From contig JBBAEA010000041.1 of NCBI GenBank assembly GCA_041656175.1, positions 1 through 24,131 of the forward strand: DNA of 24,131 bases, read 5' to 3'. The notes below the pieces were generated by a model, which saw only the letters and a program-made list of their open reading frames with translations, made no database searches and had not been told where the DNA came from. How positions within the stretch are numbered: the stretch's first letter is position 1; each line of letters starts with the position of its first letter. Positions 22,422 through 24,131 of the stretch are shown here, piece by piece. This DNA is from JBBAEA01 sp041656175. Lineage in GTDB: Bacteria > Myxococcota_A > Bradymonadia > UBA4248. A program made the position numbers and the translations under genes.

Positions 22422-24131
22422 ATGAGCGTTTATCGAAATTTGGCTGGATTGCTTGAACATAGTGCGTCTAAGTTTGGTTCACGTAAAATTTTTGGCGAAA
22501 AGCGTAATGGCCAATATGAGTGGATTACGTATGCGGAATTTTCTAAAAAGGTTCGTAGGCTTCGACGAAGTTTACATGAGCTAGGCTTATTGAAGGGGGA
22601 ACGCATAGCGATCATCGCAAACAATAGTGTTGCGTGGGCCATGTGTGCGTATGCCGCATATGGGCTAGGCGCCGTGATAGTGCCGATGTATGAGGTGCAG
22701 AGCACGGAGGATTGGAAGTACATCCTTAATGATAGTGAGGCGAAGTTCGTCTTTGTGTCAAAAACAAAGATCGCTGAAGCGATCGCAAAAATAGGGGCAA
22801 ATTCGGTAGAGAGGGTTTTTGATTTTTCCTGTGAAGACGTGGAGAGTGAGCAGAATTTCTCTAGCCTGCACGATCCTGCGGTGCAGGAGATGGAAATGCT
22901 AGAGGTCGGGGAGGATGAGCTTGCAGATATTCTCTACACTTCGGGGACTACGGGGCTACCTAAAGGCGTAATGCTTTCGCATAAAAATATTATTGTTAAC
23001 GCAAAAGTGGTGCAAAGCCTGTTTGAAGTAGGTGAAACGGACGTTTCGCTCGCCTTTTTGCCATGGGCGCATGCCTTTGGAAAAACGGTAGAGCTACACA
23101 CCTTCGTTAGCTTTGGTGCCGCTATTGGGATTGCAGAGTCTACGCGTACTATTGCCAAGAACTTGCAAGAAATTAACCCTACAATTATTAACTCTGTGCC
23201 AAAGATTTTTAACACCATATACGACACCATTCACCAGCGTATGCAGGCTGAGTCGTGGATAAGTCGTTCCGTTTTTGAGCATGCCAGAGCCCTTACGTAC
23301 AAGAAGAGCTACGGGGGTTTAAGCTTTGCAGAGCAGCTGCAGTACAGAGCAATCGTTCCTGCTGTTTCTAAGAAGATTCGCGCAGCTTTCGGGAATCGTA
23401 TTCGATTTTGCATCAGCGGTGGCGCCGCGATCGCTAAGGAAGTTGCCGAGTTCTTTGATGGCTTTGGCTTGCCGATTTACGAAGGCTATGGCATGACCGA
23501 AACAGGTCCCATTATCTGCGTAAACTGCCCAGCTGCACTTCGCTACGGAAGCGTTGGACGCGCACTTCCGCAGGTGAAGCTGCGTATTGACGCAGAGCGT
23601 CAAGAGCAGCAGGGGGAAATTATCACCAGCAGCCCATGTGTTATGCTGGGTTACTACAAAGCGCCCGAAAGCGATGCCGAGGTCTTCACCGAGAAGCGAG
23701 AACTTCGCACGGGTGATATGGGCTATATTGATGAAGATGGCTTTCTCTGGATAACTGGACGCGTTAAGGAGCAGTATAAACTCGAGAACGGAAAGTACGT
23801 AGTCCCCACAGCGCTTGAGATGAAGATCAACGCTAGCCCCGTGATTGAACAGTCCGTGGTGTTTGGAGATGGGCGCCCCTACAATATTGTACTTATTCAG
23901 CCGACTCAGGACTTTATCGAGTCGATGCGAAAGAAACACGGTCTAAAAGACGCCGATAATGACTCCGTTGAGAAGCATCCCGAACTTAGGTGTGCAATTG
24001 AGAATGAGATTAAGCGTTTAACCAAAGATTTTCGTGGCTATGAACGACCTCAAGCTTTCTTTATCACGCTGGAGCCGTTGACGATCGAGAACGGTTTACT
24101 ATCGCCAGCTCTTAAAGTGCGCAGACGTGAA
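22422..24131 (+). CDS. Long-chain acyl-CoA synthetase, paralog 2 (3' end cut by window edge)
   Basis: From ATG 22422 the frame MSVYRNLAGLLEHSASKFGSRKIFG stays open for 570 codons to the last base, so the C-terminus (roughly 15-20 residues by comparison with its neighbour) lies outside the window. It aligns with the preceding gene throughout: LYTSGTTGLPKGVMLSHKN, PWAHAFGKTVELHTF, EGYGMTETGPI, and TGDMGYIDEDGFLWITGRVKEQYKLENGKYVVP. It therefore has the same reaction, fatty acid activation to acyl-CoA. The central acyl-binding region and the segment at ~110-150 differ most, which may mean a different substrate. The ribosome binding site is weak (AAGAATGAG), consistent with translation from a shared transcript. 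Tandem duplication is the simplest origin. Confidence 0.92.
   Translation, partial: MSVYRNLAGLLEHSASKFGSRKIFGEKRNGQYEWITYAEFSKKVRRLRRSLHELGLLKGERIAIIANNSVAWAMCAYAAYGLGAVIVPMYEVQSTEDWKYILNDSEAKFVFVSKTKIAEAIAKIGANSVERVFDFSCEDVESEQNFSSLHDPAVQEMEMLEVGEDELADILYTSGTTGLPKGVMLSHKNIIVNAKVVQSLFEVGETDVSLAFLPWAHAFGKTVELHTFVSFGAAIGIAESTRTIAKNLQEINPTIINSVPKIFNTIYDTIHQRMQAESWISRSVFEHARALTYKKSYGGLSFAEQLQYRAIVPAVSKKIRAAFGNRIRFCISGGAAIAKEVAEFFDGFGLPIYEGYGMTETGPIICVNCPAALRYGSVGRALPQVKLRIDAERQEQQGEIITSSPCVMLGYYKAPESDAEVFTEKRELRTGDMGYIDEDGFLWITGRVKEQYKLENGKYVVPTALEMKINASPVIEQSVVFGDGRPYNIVLIQPTQDFIESMRKKHGLKDADNDSVEKHPELRCAIENEIKRLTKDFRGYERPQAFFITLEPLTIENGLLSPALKVRRRE

Noticed and set aside
23319..23939. 206-aa minus-strand frame opposite the second acyl-CoA synthetase
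   Set aside because: The plus-strand reading has all the synthetase motifs through this region; the antisense frame is a by-product of codon usage.

Overview
The window is about 24 kb of moderate-GC bacterial DNA with well-spaced genes and long, repeat-rich intergenic stretches. The best guess is an anaerobic or facultatively anaerobic relative of the Myxococcota/Bradymonadota (old Deltaproteobacteria). This rests on a secreted protein with tandem CGDG...CDDG Cys-rich repeats typical of that group, a giant 2-hydroxyacyl-CoA dehydratase activase-type protein found mainly in anaerobes, and a Bacillus-type fumarate reductase/succinate dehydrogenase pair. The assignment is inference; there is no rRNA or other phylogenetic marker here. 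I recognised no tRNA, rRNA, CRISPR array, transposase or phage gene.

Layout. 1-954: repeat DNA, then a pcm gene carrying a lipoprotein signal. 1040-5326 (minus): a 1428-aa double-archerase/DUF2229/HgdB-like iron-sulfur protein. 5327-5902: a divergent spacer with a long hairpin element and a tandem repeat. 5903-8259 (plus): holA, then a patB/malY-type C-S lyase. 8283-8695: another hairpin element, then a glsB-like gene broken by an in-frame amber codon. 8743-11886 (minus): a large lipoprotein with Cys-rich repeats at the N-terminus and RTX-like repeats at the C-terminus. 12268-16081 (minus): a tight four-gene block in transcription order hsp33-like, dtd, sdhC, sdhA, with the iron-sulfur subunit gene sdhB absent from its usual place. 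16082-16970: 889 bp without a normal gene, full of repeats. 16971-17654 (minus): an exported dual-specificity phosphatase. 17655-18315: a spacer with hairpins. 18316-20352 (plus): a TPR protein. 20589 to the end (plus): two tandem paralogous long-chain acyl-CoA synthetases, the second cut off by the window edge.

How it fits together. The acyl-CoA synthetases, the acyl-CoA dehydratase activase-like protein and the fumarate reductase subunits are consistent with anaerobic acyl-CoA and fumarate metabolism. Dtd, Pcm and the Hsp33-like protein are quality-control functions. The most unusual feature is not a gene. It is a four-copy family of ~150-bp elements (5445-5590, 8283-8434, 16130-16275, 17996-18145). 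Each has conserved GC-rich ends, a conserved apical loop (close to GAGCGTTTAGCGAATA) and a long stem whose sequence differs between copies while base pairing is kept. A second, REP-like family (1-120, 16814-16928, partial at 12135-12172) has short tandem duplications beside both full copies.
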